DNA of 64,000 nt from DATMER01 sp963741305 (GTDB lineage Bacteria; Acidobacteriota; Thermoanaerobaculia; Multivoradales; UBA5704): assembly GCA_963741305.1 (NCBI GenBank), contig CAVUHL010000003.1:1426001-1490000 (forward strand), read 5' to 3'. A model generated the notes under the pieces. It was not told where the DNA came from, searched no databases, and worked only from the letters and a program-made list of their open reading frames with translations. Below are positions 50,090 to 59,559 of the stretch, in pieces. Both the position numbers and the translations under genes were made by a program. The stretch's first letter is position 1, and every line of letters starts with the position of its first letter.

Positions 50090-51913
50090 TTACCACTCGC
50101 CGGAAAGGGGGATGCGGCCTGCCGCGGGCGGGCCGAAATGGATTTCCCAGTCGGCTGGGCCCTGGTCGAAGGCGTCCTTGAGGAGGAACACGGAGGTGGC
50201 GGGGATGTAGAGGCCAATGCCGTCCTTGCCGTCACCGTCCCAATCGCCGGCGATCGGAATCCAGCCGGCCTTGGGCAGGCCGAAGCGGACGAAGATGTCC
50301 GCGTCTCCACTCATGAGCTGGTTCTTCAGACGGAAGGCGCCCCGGGCCGGATCGTAGAAGCCGGCGCTGTCCCGGCCGTCACCATCCCAATCGCCCGTGA
50401 CCGGCAGCAAGCGGCTGTGCGGCGGGCCGAAGCGGAAGGAGAGCTCGGTCCCATCCCCCTGCATCCGAAAGGTCGAGGTGGCGCGCTCGTAAAAGCCGAC
50501 CGTGTCCCGGCCGTCGCCGTCCCAGTCGCCGGTCAGGGGCACCGCTCCCTGCTTCGTCGATTTCCGCGCATCGTACAGCTTGACCGTGGTGCGTCCATCG
50601 CCGTCCCAGTCGCCCGCGAGCGGGAGCCAGCCTTTTCCTGGGAGGCCCATCTTCACGGTGCGGTCCTCGGGTCCGGAGAGGTGGAGGTCTTTGACCAGGA
50701 GGCGCGCGGCAGAGGGCTCATAGAGCGCCACCGTATCGACCGGGTGAGCCGGGGCGAGGCGGAGCAGGCGGCCGGCCAGGGTGGTCAAGACCAGCTCGCC
50801 GTGCGAGTCCTCCCCGAAGGAGGTGACGTAATCGGCCCGCACTGGCAGCTCGCGCACCTGCCATTGATCGGATTTCCGCTCCGCTGCCCAGAGCTGGCCA
50901 TTGCAAGTGTCACCGAAGATGTAGGCCCCGTGGAGGTGGGGGAGGGCGGTGCCGCGGTACACATAGCCGCCCGTGATCGAGTAGCACGGGTCGTCCTCGT
51001 GGGCGTACTCCAGGATTGGAGAGGTGTAGAGCGGCGAGTCGCAGGGGGGCGTGTCCTCGGGGCAGCCTTCGGAGGTGTAGCAGACGGTCCCCTCGAGGAC
51101 GTTCCAGCCGTAGTTGCGCCCTCCGGGGCTCCCCGCCGGCTCGAAGTCGATCTCCTCCCGCAGCTCTTCCCCTACGTCGCCGATGTAGAGGTCGCCGGTC
51201 TGCCGGTCGAAGGAGAAGCGCCAGGGGTTGCGCAGGCCCGTGGCCCAGACTTCCTCCCTCATGGATGTACTGCCGCGGAAGGGATTGCTGGGCGGGATGG
51301 CATACGGGGATCCGGAGTCCACGTCGAGGCGCAGGATCTTGCCGAACAGCGTCGCGCCTTGCTGGGCAAAGCACATCGGATCGCCGCCTACATGCCCTTC
51401 GCTGCCGCCGTCTCCGATGCTGGCATAGAGGTAGCCGTCCGGCCCGAACTGGAGCTGCCCGCCGTTGTGCTCCTGGTAGGTCTTGGGAACGCGGAGCAGG
51501 ATCTCGCCGCTCGCGGGGTCGGCCCGGTTGGGATCGGGGGACACCCGGTAGCGGGCGATGACCACCGCGCCTTCGAGGTCCGTGTAGCAGACGAAGAAGA
51601 GGCCGTTGTGCCCATAGTCCGGATGGAAGGCAAGGCTCAGGAGGCCGCGCTCGCCGCCGGTGCTGACCAGGGCTTGGAGGTCCAGGAAGGGCTCGGAGCG
51701 GAGCGCGCCTCCGGAGAAGACATGGATCACGCCCTTCTGCTGTGTAAGAAAGAGACGATCATCATCAGCGCTCGTGACCGAGGTGAGCCGGAACAGGTCG
51801 GTGCCCAGGTCGATCAATGCTGCAGCCGGCGGCGGCCCCACCGGCTGGAAGACCGCCGCCGTGGAAGTTAGAGGCAAAAGCCAGAGCAGCGCCGCAGCGC
51901 AGAGCTTACCCAT
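50090..51913 (-). CDS. Secreted PQQ-type sugar/sorbosone dehydrogenase with C-terminal FG-GAP-like repeats
   Basis: 607 aa, Sec signal (AAALLWLLPLTSTAA). Residues about 30-400 match the glucose/sorbosone dehydrogenase propeller: LSLAFHPDYGHNGLFFVCYT, YLYASIGDGGSEGHVGGDP, VWATGLRNPWRFSFD, IGDVGEELREEIDF, GGRNYGWNVLEGTVCY. These enzymes oxidise sugars with PQQ in the periplasm. Residues about 420-607 carry four GDWDGDG repeats (GDWDGDGRDTVGFY type) and end in GEW. They resemble calcium-binding integrin/VCBS-like repeats. The combination suggests an extracellular or surface enzyme. Confidence 0.88.
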   Translation of the reverse strand: MGKLCAAALLWLLPLTSTAAVFQPVGPPPAAALIDLGTDLFRLTSVTSADDDRLFLTQQKGVIHVFSGGALRSEPFLDLQALVSTGGERGLLSLAFHPDYGHNGLFFVCYTDLEGAVVIARYRVSPDPNRADPASGEILLRVPKTYQEHNGGQLQFGPDGYLYASIGDGGSEGHVGGDPMCFAQQGATLFGKILRLDVDSGSPYAIPPSNPFRGSTSMREEVWATGLRNPWRFSFDRQTGDLYIGDVGEELREEIDFEPAGSPGGRNYGWNVLEGTVCYTSEGCPEDTPPCDSPLYTSPILEYAHEDDPCYSITGGYVYRGTALPHLHGAYIFGDTCNGQLWAAERKSDQWQVRELPVRADYVTSFGEDSHGELVLTTLAGRLLRLAPAHPVDTVALYEPSAARLLVKDLHLSGPEDRTVKMGLPGKGWLPLAGDWDGDGRTTVKLYDARKSTKQGAVPLTGDWDGDGRDTVGFYERATSTFRMQGDGTELSFRFGPPHSRLLPVTGDWDGDGRDSAGFYDPARGAFRLKNQLMSGDADIFVRFGLPKAGWIPIAGDWDGDGKDGIGLYIPATSVFLLKDAFDQGPADWEIHFGPPAAGRIPLSGEW

Positions 51914-51941
51914 ACGGATGCTGAATTTATAAGCAATTCTC

Positions 51942-53863
51942 TCACCAGGGGAAGCTGCCGAAGGCTTTCTCTTTTGGCCATAGCTCGTCGAGGGTGTCCG
52001 CCTCGTAGAGCCGGCCTCCCTTCATCACCCAGCGCAGGCTGGTGGTGTTGAGGATGTCCTCCAGCGGGTTCTTCTCCAGGACGAGCAGGTCGGCGAGCTT
52101 GCCGGCGGCAGCCAGCGGCGGAGCTTGCGCTGGTCCTCGGGCCTGAGGCGCGAGAGGAAGAGCTCCTTGTTGGCCGTCCCCGGGCCGCTGACGCCGAGGG
52201 TCGGCGAGTAGAAGTAGCCGGCCTGGCCAAGGAGAAGACCGGGTCGCCGCTGGTGAAGACACGCGGCCCGGTCATCCCTCCGGCCTCGAGCGTCTCGGAG
52301 GAGGAGAACGTGTTCTGCGAGCCGGAGTCCGGATCGAAGGTGGTCGTCACTCCATAGGCGAGGTACGCCGCCGCCTCGTAGTTGTGCCAGGGGATGATCT
52401 CGGCCTGCCCTTCGTTGTGGTGAGCATGCATGTCGACGAAGCCCGGGATCACGGTCGTCCCGGCCGCGTCGAGGACGCGGTCCACCCCTCGGACGTCGCA
52501 GTCTCCGAGGCAGGAGATGCGTCCGTCGCGCACGACCACGGTCCCCTTCTCGATGACCTTGCGGCCCTCCAGGGTGACGAGCCGCGCTCCGGTGAGAGCG
52601 ATGCTTCCCCGGGCGCGGGCTCGCGGGCTCTCCAGCCTCACGTCTCGCGCCTCCAACTTGCAGTTCGGAGGATTCCTGCAGAGGTAGAACCGGTCGCCAT
52701 CGCCAATCCCAAGGGTGGTGGAGTCGATCCAGCGCGGGGAAAGGCCGCCGTCGGTTGTGAGCCGCCGGCCGGCGAAACCCTCGGCCTCGTAGTCGAGGAA
52801 CGGCGGCTTGCCATCCGGCCCGGGCTGCGGGAAGGCATGGACGAATACCTCGTCCCCCTCTTCCCAGGCGAGCCAGCGGCCATCGGGCGAAGGGGTGACC
52901 TCGTCGGCGTTGCGGAAGGCCGCATGCACCCGCCGATCGCCGCCATTGCGGTCGACCGACACCAGGTCGGTGAGGAACCAGCCCTCCTCTTCACGGTGCT
53001 CGGGGAAGTAGATCCTTCCCTCGGGGCCGAACGAGGGGCGGACGATCTCGCGCCGGTGGCTGTAGGGCTCGTAGACGAACCGCGGCCGGCTGACTTTGGT
53101 TAGAAGACGGGGTTTTCCTCCATCAGAAGGGAGCAGGGCGATCTCGTAGCCGGTATTGTCCGCCCAGGTGAGCGCGGAACCTTCCCGATTACCGCGAACG
53201 ATCAGCAGCTCGCGGCCATCGGGGGTCCAGACCGGGTGCAGGTACGGCCGTCCAGCAGGTCGCCGCGGATTTCATTGGAGTCTTCGAGCGGAGTCAGGGC
53301 CTGGTAATAAAGATAGCGGCGTCCCGGGAAGGGGAGGGCCACTCCACCGTCCCCTCCACCAGCAGCTCCTCTTTTGCGTCTTTCGCGTCGGGACCGTCGA
53401 GCGGGATCCGGAACAGGCCATCCCCGCGCTTGGCAAAGAGGTGCTTGCCGTCGGTGCTCCAGGCAGGCTGGAGGAGGCGGTATCGGGGATCGGTGGGGAC
53501 CCGCCGGGGGGCCGAGCCGTCCGCGTTCATGATCCAGAGGTGGGGATGGCCGGCGCGGTCGGAGACGAAGGCGATGCGCTTGCCGTCCGGGGAGAAGCGG
53601 GGATGGATGTTGAGCGCCACTCCGCTCGACTGAGTCAGGCACTCGGCCTCGCCTCCGGAGGCCGGAAGGCGGTAGACGTGGCCAAGCAGGTCGAAGACGA
53701 TCCACTTGCCATCCGGGGATAGGTCGAGGGACATCCAGGTCCCTTCGCGGGTGGTGAAGTCGATCTTCCGGACCTTGCCGCGGGGCTGAGACACGTCCCA
53801 GGGCGATTCCGCCATTGCTGGGGCTGCAAGCAGGGCAATCAGGGCGAGCGCTTTCAAGGTCAT
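51942..53863 (-). pseudogene. Decayed amidohydrolase with TolB-like propeller (multiple frameshifts, internal deletion)
   Basis: From ATG 53863: signal peptide (LALIALLAAPAMA), then TolB-like propeller (WMSLDLSPDGKWIVFDLLGH, HPRFSPDGKRIAFVSDRAGH). The frame breaks near 53300-53340 and again near 53235 before continuing (ELLIVRGNREGSALTWADN, FVYEPYSHRREIVRPSFGP, LAWEEGDEVFVHAF). The amidohydrolase part starts well (GTTVIPGFVDMHAHHNEGQA, AYGVTTTFDPDSGSQNTF). It then breaks near 52225, most of the metal-binding barrel is missing, and only the end remains (GKLADLLVLEKNPLEDILNT, LRWVMKGGRLYEADTLDELW). Intact relatives are roughly 1000 residues or more; this locus has room for about 640. Confidence 0.85.
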
Positions 53864-53883
53864 CTGCTAAAGTCTCCCCATCG

Positions 53884-54699
53884 ATGAGAAAGATCGTCCT
53901 GATCGCTCTCGGGATTTTGGCCGCCTTCCTATTACTCCTGAACATGCTCGACGGTTTCGTTCGTCAATCCATCTATCCGGCCCCTCGGGTGAGGGTGCCT
54001 CCGGCTCCGGCGCCGCTGGAAGAGGTGGTCTTCGACCTCGCCACGGGTGAGCGGATCGTGGCCTGGGCCCACTCCGATCCGGCGCTGCCGCCCGGCCGGC
54101 CGGCGGTGGTTTTCTTCCATGGCAACGGGGAGAACCTGGAGACGATGAGGATGTCCGGGACCTTCGACGAGCTCGCCCGGCTGCGGGTCGCCTGGATCGC
54201 CGTGGATTACCCGGGCTACGGCCGTTCCACCGGAGACCCATCCGAACAGGGGGTGATGGCGGGAGCTGACGCCGCGGTCGCTTGGCTGAGGGAGCGTCAC
54301 CCCAGCCGGCCGCTGGTCCTCTGCGGCTGGTCGCTCGGCGCGGCAACGGCCATCGGCACGGCGGCGCGGCATCCGGAGGAGCACATCCGCGGACTGATCG
54401 CCCTGAGCCCGTGGACCTCGCTGCCCGACGTGGCCCGCATCCACTTCCCCGGCATCATGGTCAAGTCGATCCTGAAGGAGAAGTACGACTCCCGGGCCGC
54501 GGCGAAGAAGGTCCGGGTGCCCTCTCTGGTGATCCACGGCGAGCTGGACAACCTGATCCCGGCGGAGCAGGGCAAGGAGGTCGCCGCCGCTCTCTCGGCG
54601 CGGTGGGTGCCTGTCCCCTCGGCCGGGCACAACGATCTGCTGGCCAAGGACGAGGTGTGGATGGAGATGGAGCGGTTTTTGGATGGGTTGGTGAAGTAG
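53884..54699 (+). CDS. Alpha/beta hydrolase, membrane-anchored
   Basis: 271 aa from ATG 53884. An N-terminal hydrophobic anchor (IVLIALGILAAFLLLLNML) is followed by the hydrolase fold: VVFFHGNGENLETM, AVDYPGYGRSTG, LCGWSLGAATAIG (GxSxG nucleophile Ser), LVIHGELDNLIPAEQG (acid) and PSAGHNDL (His). Similar in shape to Bem46/YfhR-type serine hydrolases; substrate unknown. The stop is immediately followed by a long palindromic element. Confidence 0.92.
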   Translation: MRKIVLIALGILAAFLLLLNMLDGFVRQSIYPAPRVRVPPAPAPLEEVVFDLATGERIVAWAHSDPALPPGRPAVVFFHGNGENLETMRMSGTFDELARLRVAWIAVDYPGYGRSTGDPSEQGVMAGADAAVAWLRERHPSRPLVLCGWSLGAATAIGTAARHPEEHIRGLIALSPWTSLPDVARIHFPGIMVKSILKEKYDSRAAAKKVRVPSLVIHGELDNLIPAEQGKEVAAALSARWVPVPSAGHNDLLAKDEVWMEMERFLDGLVK

Positions 54700-54913
54700 C
54701 CCTCACCCCCGACCCCTCTCCCGGCCGCACACCCGGACCCCCGGGAGAGGGGAGGCCTCGAGATCCACCGGCGTCGCCATCCGTGGCTTGTAGCAGGGGA
54801 TAACCTGGTTCACCAGCCACGTATGGCCACGTATGGCGATGACGCTGGATCTTGCGCGCCCCCCTCTCCCGGGGGTCCGGGTGTGCGGCTGGGAGAGGGG
54901 CTGGGGGTGAGGG
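54700..54913. repeat. Long palindromic element, copy 1 (214 bp)
   Basis: Outer arms of about 55 bp with cores CTCACCCCCGACCCCTCTCC and GGAGAGGGG...GGGGGTGAGG are near-perfect reverse complements. Weaker symmetry continues inward (GATCCACCGGCGTCGCCAT / ATGGCGATGACGCTGGATC). The same element recurs at 62105-62311 and 63695-63897. No ORF. A non-autonomous mobile repeat or REP cluster is likely. Confidence 0.9.
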
Positions 54914-54915
54914 TT

Positions 54916-55632
54916 TTACCCAACCAGCCGTAGCCCCGCCCGCACATACTCCCGCACCCGCTCCGAATCCAACCGGTCTTCCTCATCCCGCAGACAGGTC
55001 TCCGCGTCGAAGCTCAGCTCCGGGAACTCGGCGAGCAGAGGCTCGAGAAGGTGGAGGTTCGAGGCGCTCAGCCCTCCAGCCACGCCGAGCCCGAGCCCCG
55101 TGTCCGCCAAGGCGCGCAGGAAGGGGAGGAGGGCCGCGGGATCGAGCGGGCGGCCCTGGCCTCCGCTCGCGTCGAGGAGGAGATCATCGGCCAGGCCGGC
55201 GATCTCCCTCGCACGGCGGGCGGCTTCTTCCGGCGGGCCCGCCAGCATGCCGGCGTCCATCTGGATCACGATCCGCAGCCCTCGGAGGGCCTCAAGATCG
55301 TCCCGCGAAGGCCAGACCCCGTTGATCTGGAAGCCGTGGAGGTTCGGCCCGCATCTCTCGGCCACAGCGGCGAGCTGGCGGCCGAGCGTGGCGGGCTCGT
55401 CGGTGTAGTAGTGGACGAGGTTGAGGGCGATCGGATGGTCCGGGAAGATCTCCGGGATCGCCTCCACCGTAGGAAGGCGCCTGGGGCTCCTCTCCGGCAG
55501 GCCCGCGCAGGTCCGCCGGCTCGCGAGCACGCCCACCATGAGGAGACGGCGCGAGGTGAGAGGGACGAGAGCGAGGGCCTCGCTCACCTGGGCCGCGGTG
55601 GTGAAGCCCGTCACTCCGATGTAGGGACTCAT
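54916..55632 (-). CDS. Phosphoribosylanthranilate isomerase-like TIM-barrel protein
   Basis: 238 aa from an ATG overlapping the oxidoreductase stop. Resembles TrpF in outline: MSPYIGVTGFTTAAQVSEAL, NLHGFQINGVWPS in place of LQLHG, DDLLLDASGGQGRPLDP close to the LLDxxxGGxG phosphate loop, and LGVAGGLSASNLHLLEPLL. The usual N-terminal KICG motif is absent, so a true role in tryptophan synthesis is doubtful. Last gene of the cytochrome operon. Confidence 0.7.
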   Translation of the reverse strand: MSPYIGVTGFTTAAQVSEALALVPLTSRRLLMVGVLASRRTCAGLPERSPRRLPTVEAIPEIFPDHPIALNLVHYYTDEPATLGRQLAAVAERCGPNLHGFQINGVWPSRDDLEALRGLRIVIQMDAGMLAGPPEEAARRAREIAGLADDLLLDASGGQGRPLDPAALLPFLRALADTGLGLGVAGGLSASNLHLLEPLLAEFPELSFDAETCLRDEEDRLDSERVREYVRAGLRLVG

Positions 55633-56939
55633 GAACCTCCGAAGCGCACGCCGAGCTTCTTGAGGAAGTCGAACGGGGGGACGCCGCCGGCGAAGACGAA
55701 GACCCAGTCGTTGGGGAGCTCGACCTCCTGCTCCTTGACCTTGAGCTTGACGCGGCCGGGGCCGATCTCGACCGGCTGCGAGCCGAAGAGCGGCTTGACC
55801 TTGCCGGCGGCGAGGAGCGCGTCAAGGGCGTCCTGGTTCTTCTTCTTGAGCCGCACGAGCTTGTCCCGGCGATAGGAGAGGGTCACCACGTTTCCTGTCT
55901 GGCAGCTCAGGCCGATGGCGGCTTCCGCGGCGCTGTCCCCGCCTCCCACCACCAGGATTTTCTGTCCCCGGTACCCCTCGGCATCGATGAGACGATACAT
56001 CACCTTCGACAGCTCCTCTCCGGGCACTCCGAGCTTGCGCGGCGTGCCGCGGCGGCCCAGGGCGAGCACGACCGCCCGCGTCCGGACTTCCTCCCCGCGC
56101 GCCGTGCGCAGGGTAAATATACCGTCCTCCTCTCTTTGCACTTCCCTCCGGATGTCAATAACCGCCTCGCCGAAGCGCACATCCAGAGTGTGGTCGCGGA
56201 CCAGCCCTTCGAAGAGATCGAGGAGGACTTCCTTGCTGTACTCCTCCCGGTCCAGCGCTCCCCAGGGCGGAAGCTCGACCTTTTGAGTGAGGACCATCTT
56301 GCGCCGCGGGTAATGGAGGAGGCTCCCGCCGAGAGTCTCCTCGCGCTCGAAGACGGCGTAGGAGAGGCCGGAGGTCGCGGCGGTGAGGCCGGCGCTCAGC
56401 CCGGCTGGTCCGGCTCCGACGATCGCGACATCCAGGATGCCGGGCGTCTTCTCGGTCCGTGGCAGATGCTCGATAACCCGGCGTCCCTGGAAAGCCGCGT
56501 TGCGGACGAGGGAGAGGCCGCCTAGCTCGCCTACGATGTAGATACCGGAGACGGTGGTCTGGTAATGATCGTCGAGGAGGGGAACGTCCTCCCTCGATTT
56601 GAGGTCGCCGAGGCCGACCTGGATGGCGCCGACCGGGCAGGCTTCTTCGCAGCGGCCATGCCCCACACAGCGCAGGCCATTGACCACCACCGCCGTGCCC
56701 CCTACGACTCCGAGCACATCCCCCTCAGGGCAGGCTTTGACGCAGGCTCCGCAGCCGATGCAGCGGCTCGGATCGATGTAGGGGAACTGGGCCGCGGGCT
56801 TGTCGATGCCCAGGGCCGCGGCTTCCTCCTTGCGCTCGCGGTCCAGCTTCACCCGCCGACGGAAACGGAGCAGGTAGGGGAGGACGATCAGGCCCGCGAT
56901 CAGGAGGGCCGCGCCCCAGACGAGGACCGGCTCCGTCAA
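55629..56939 (-). CDS. Membrane-anchored FAD-dependent oxidoreductase with two 4Fe-4S motifs
   Basis: 436 aa from a TTG at 56939 that overlaps the previous stop (TTGA). No better start exists after it. An N-terminal membrane helix (WGAALLIAGLIVLPYLL) precedes a ferredoxin part: CIGCGACVKACPEG, then CVGHGRCEEACPVG, where His replaces the second cysteine. A thioredoxin-reductase-like flavoprotein follows: VAIVGAGPAGLSAGL (FAD), ILVVGGGDSAAEAAIGL (NAD(P)H) and a final WVFVFAGGVPPFDFL. It probably moves electrons between NAD(P)H and the membrane or multihaem proteins of the same operon (inference from context). Confidence 0.88.
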   Translation of the reverse strand: MTEPVLVWGAALLIAGLIVLPYLLRFRRRVKLDRERKEEAAALGIDKPAAQFPYIDPSRCIGCGACVKACPEGDVLGVVGGTAVVVNGLRCVGHGRCEEACPVGAIQVGLGDLKSREDVPLLDDHYQTTVSGIYIVGELGGLSLVRNAAFQGRRVIEHLPRTEKTPGILDVAIVGAGPAGLSAGLTAATSGLSYAVFEREETLGGSLLHYPRRKMVLTQKVELPPWGALDREEYSKEVLLDLFEGLVRDHTLDVRFGEAVIDIRREVQREEDGIFTLRTARGEEVRTRAVVLALGRRGTPRKLGVPGEELSKVMYRLIDAEGYRGQKILVVGGGDSAAEAAIGLSCQTGNVVTLSYRRDKLVRLKKKNQDALDALLAAGKVKPLFGSQPVEIGPGRVKLKVKEQEVELPNDWVFVFAGGVPPFDFLKKLGVRFGGS

Positions 56940-58687
56940 AATCGGTATCCCAGCCCCAGGGTCATGCGCTGCCCTTCGATCTCGTCTCCGGTGAGGACTT
57001 CCAGCTCGGCCTGGCCGAAGAGGTCCAACGGTAGCTCCAGCCAGAGCGAGGCGCGGGCCCATTGGGTGGTGGTCTCCTCGTCGACGAGCAGCGACTGCCG
57101 CGACAGGGTACCGCCCAGGCCGAGGCTCAGTTCGTGCCCGCCGCCGAAACGCCGGCCGACCCGAGTGGTGACGAGCAGGCCGTCGGTGGTCGGATTGGTG
57201 AAGCCAAGCACGTCGGCGCCCACGAACAGCTTCAAGCCGGACAGCTCCGGGTGCCAGGCGCCCACGCCGAGGGAGAAGCTCGTCTCGGAGTCGGCGCCCT
57301 CGATCCCCTCATCGCGGGCATCCAGGGCATGCGCGCCCGCGGTCACGGAGAAGTTGAGCCCCCGCGCCGGACCGGTCTGATAGCTGACCCGCAGCCCCTG
57401 CCGCGTCAGGTCGTCGAACAGCTCCGTGGGGATGAAGCGGCTCTCCTCGGTGAGGAAGCGCTCGAAACGGTCGTAGGAGATCACCAGGCGGCTGCGCTCC
57501 GAAAGGCGACCCAGGGCGGTGAGCGAGAGTTGGGAGAGCTGCGAGGTGCTGCCGGCGGCCTCCTCCCTCCAGCCGGTGTTGAGGTCCAGCTCGGCGTGCT
57601 GAAAGAAGGTCCAGCGCTGGCCGGGGTCGTAACGGGTCTCGATGGCCACGAACTCGCGGCTGATGTCGGTCTCTCCCTCTTCGCGGACTCCGGCCACGAA
57701 AAGCTCGAGTCCGTTCGACTCCGGGGCGATGCGGACGAAGGCGCCGTACTTGGATCCGGAGCCGTCGAAGCCCAGCTCCTCGATGTTGGGCCGGCGGCCG
57801 TAGAAGCCGCCCACCTCGAGCGGTCCGAGGACGCGCACCTTGCCGAGGCCGCCATCCAGGTAGCCGATGCCCACGAACGGGCCAGCGCCGAGGCGGCCGA
57901 CCCGGAAGCCATAGCGGGCGTCCTCCGGCTCATAGATCAAGGACAGCTCGTAGAGCCGGTCGCGGCTCGTGGATTCGGGAATGCCGCCGATACTGCTCAC
58001 GAGCCGACGCTCGCGCTCCTCGTCGAGGCTGCGCATCCGGAGCCGGAGTTGGAGCGGAGTACCGACGATGTCCCGCACCCGCACGTTGAGCCGTGCGGCC
58101 GTGCGGTTGAAGTCGCGGCGGCTCTCGGTGCCATCCGAAAAGACCTCGCTCTCCAGGGAGACCGCGCCGGTCACGCGGGTCCGGGTTGGACGCGGGCTTT
58201 CCGTTCGCGGGATGGGCTTCTCGGTCCGAGGAGCTTCCGCCGGCGGGGGAGCAGGAACGGGAGCGGGAGCCGCCTCGCCGATCCGCCGCACGCGGTCATC
58301 CGCCTGGATTGCCTTGCGTTCGTTCAGGACGCGGCAGGAAGCCGAGTGCTCCGCCGTGAAGAGAACCTCGATCTCCGCGATGACTTCACTCCCGCGGACG
58401 ACCTCCAGCCGGTCTCCCACCTCGATCCCCGAAGCCCGGCCATTGTTCAGATAAATCGTATCCGCGGACCTGTAGCGCACCGCGAGGGGGTTCTGAGCCA
58501 TCAACGGCACGGCAATCAGCAGGAAAATGTAGGGGCGGGTCTTGTGCCCGCCCGGGAGGGGGAAGATCCCGCTCCAAGATCCTGCCGAATTTCGTTCCCG
58601 GACGTTTCCCCCACCCGGGCGGGCACAAGACCCGCCCCTACAGACGAGGGCCACGAGATGGACGAGATAAAAGAAGTGCCTTTTCAT
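56936..58687 (-). CDS. Putative outer-membrane beta-barrel protein with a repeat inserted in its N-terminal region
   Basis: 583 aa frame. The mature part alternates polar and aromatic/hydrophobic residues (LNVRVRDIVGTPLQLRLRMR, TALGRLSERSRLVISYDRFE, LFVGADVLGFTNPTTDGLLV) and ends QRMTLGLGYRF with a C-terminal Phe, the hallmark of outer-membrane barrels. A Pro-rich linker (APAPVPAPPPAEAPR) precedes the barrel. The hydrophobic start MKRHFFYLVHLVALV is separated from a second hydrophobic piece (IFLLIAVPLMAQ) by a 115-bp palindromic repeat (58528-58642). The real signal peptide, start and expression are therefore uncertain. Position next to multihaem cytochromes suggests a porin partner. Confidence 0.72.
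   Translation of the reverse strand: MKRHFFYLVHLVALVCRGGSCARPGGGNVRERNSAGSWSGIFPLPGGHKTRPYIFLLIAVPLMAQNPLAVRYRSADTIYLNNGRASGIEVGDRLEVVRGSEVIAEIEVLFTAEHSASCRVLNERKAIQADDRVRRIGEAAPAPVPAPPPAEAPRTEKPIPRTESPRPTRTRVTGAVSLESEVFSDGTESRRDFNRTAARLNVRVRDIVGTPLQLRLRMRSLDEERERRLVSSIGGIPESTSRDRLYELSLIYEPEDARYGFRVGRLGAGPFVGIGYLDGGLGKVRVLGPLEVGGFYGRRPNIEELGFDGSGSKYGAFVRIAPESNGLELFVAGVREEGETDISREFVAIETRYDPGQRWTFFQHAELDLNTGWREEAAGSTSQLSQLSLTALGRLSERSRLVISYDRFERFLTEESRFIPTELFDDLTRQGLRVSYQTGPARGLNFSVTAGAHALDARDEGIEGADSETSFSLGVGAWHPELSGLKLFVGADVLGFTNPTTDGLLVTTRVGRRFGGGHELSLGLGGTLSRQSLLVDEETTTQWARASLWLELPLDLFGQAELEVLTGDEIEGQRMTLGLGYRF
58528..58642. repeat. Palindromic repeat (perfect 29-bp arms) inside the barrel-protein gene
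   Basis: Arms 58528-58556 and 58614-58642 are exact reverse complements with core TGTAGGGGCGGGTCTTGTGC. The 57-bp middle keeps the reading frame open. Same family as the repeats near 31294 and 38560. It lies between two hydrophobic halves of the predicted signal sequence. Confidence 0.9.
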
Positions 58688-58689
58688 CT

Positions 58690-59559
58690 CTACTCCCTCC
58701 CCTGCGGATGGCAGGACAGACAGGCGTTGCTCTCATAGCGGTAGCCGCGGACGTCGTCGTCGTCGTGCTCCTCGTCCATCTCTCTCCGATTGTGCTCGTG
58801 GCAGTTGAGGCAGGAGAAATTCTGGAAGCTCCCCTGGTTGACCGACGTGTGGCAGTCCGAGCAACTGTTCCAGACCCCGCGGTGCGGGCCGGAGAAGATG
58901 GGGAAGAACCGCGCGTCGTGCGCCCGGAAGTCCGCGTCCGAGAAGTCCGAGGTGGTGTGACAGGTCTCGCAAGTCGTCGGGAACCCGGAGCGGACGTGGT
59001 CGGGCTGCGCCCGGCGGTAATCCTCGGCGTGGCAGGAGAAGCAATCCATCGGCGTGCCGCGGAACTCGAAGGGCGGGCTCCCCCGGTGGCAGGAGCCGCA
59101 ATCCACCGCCGCGTGGGCTCCGGTCAGCGGGAACAGGCTCGCGTTGTGGATCTCGAACACCCGGCGCCGGCTGTCCCAGCCATGCGGCGAGTGGCAGCTC
59201 TCGCACGAGAGCCCCAACTCGCCCTGGTGCGGGTCGCGGTGGCAGTCCGCGCACGCCGAGGCCACGCGCTGGAACCGGAGATCCTGGTGGCACCCCAAGC
59301 AGGCGACCTTCTGGTGGCTCTTGATCAGGGCGAACCCGGTCTCCTTGCCATGATCGAAGGGCAGGGGCTCGCGCAGCGGGCGCCATCCCTCGGGGGAATG
59401 GCAGTGCTCGCAGCCCCAGCGCAACGGGCCATGCGGATTGCCGCCGGTGGTCTCCTGGCCCTGAGCCCGGCCTCGAGTCTGGCCCTGCGCCGTTCCCAGG
59501 ATGGCTGCGGTCAGGAATCCGGCAGCCAGCAGGAGTTGTAGGAGCAGCCGTTTCTTCAT
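58690..59559 (-). CDS. Decahaem c-type cytochrome
   Basis: 289 aa from ATG 59559, which overlaps the previous stop (ATGA). Sec signal (LLLQLLLAAGFLTAAILG). Ten CXXCH haem-binding motifs: CEHCH, CLGCH, CADCH, CESCH, CGSCH, CFSCH, CETCH, CSDCH, CLNCH and CLSCH, with many extra His residues as likely second ligands. Arranged in the HxxxxCxxCH rhythm of cytochrome c3/NapC-like periplasmic chains. Near the end is an acidic DEEHDDDD stretch. Likely periplasmic electron carrier. Confidence 0.95.
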   Translation of the reverse strand: MKKRLLLQLLLAAGFLTAAILGTAQGQTRGRAQGQETTGGNPHGPLRWGCEHCHSPEGWRPLREPLPFDHGKETGFALIKSHQKVACLGCHQDLRFQRVASACADCHRDPHQGELGLSCESCHSPHGWDSRRRVFEIHNASLFPLTGAHAAVDCGSCHRGSPPFEFRGTPMDCFSCHAEDYRRAQPDHVRSGFPTTCETCHTTSDFSDADFRAHDARFFPIFSGPHRGVWNSCSDCHTSVNQGSFQNFSCLNCHEHNRREMDEEHDDDDVRGYRYESNACLSCHPQGRE

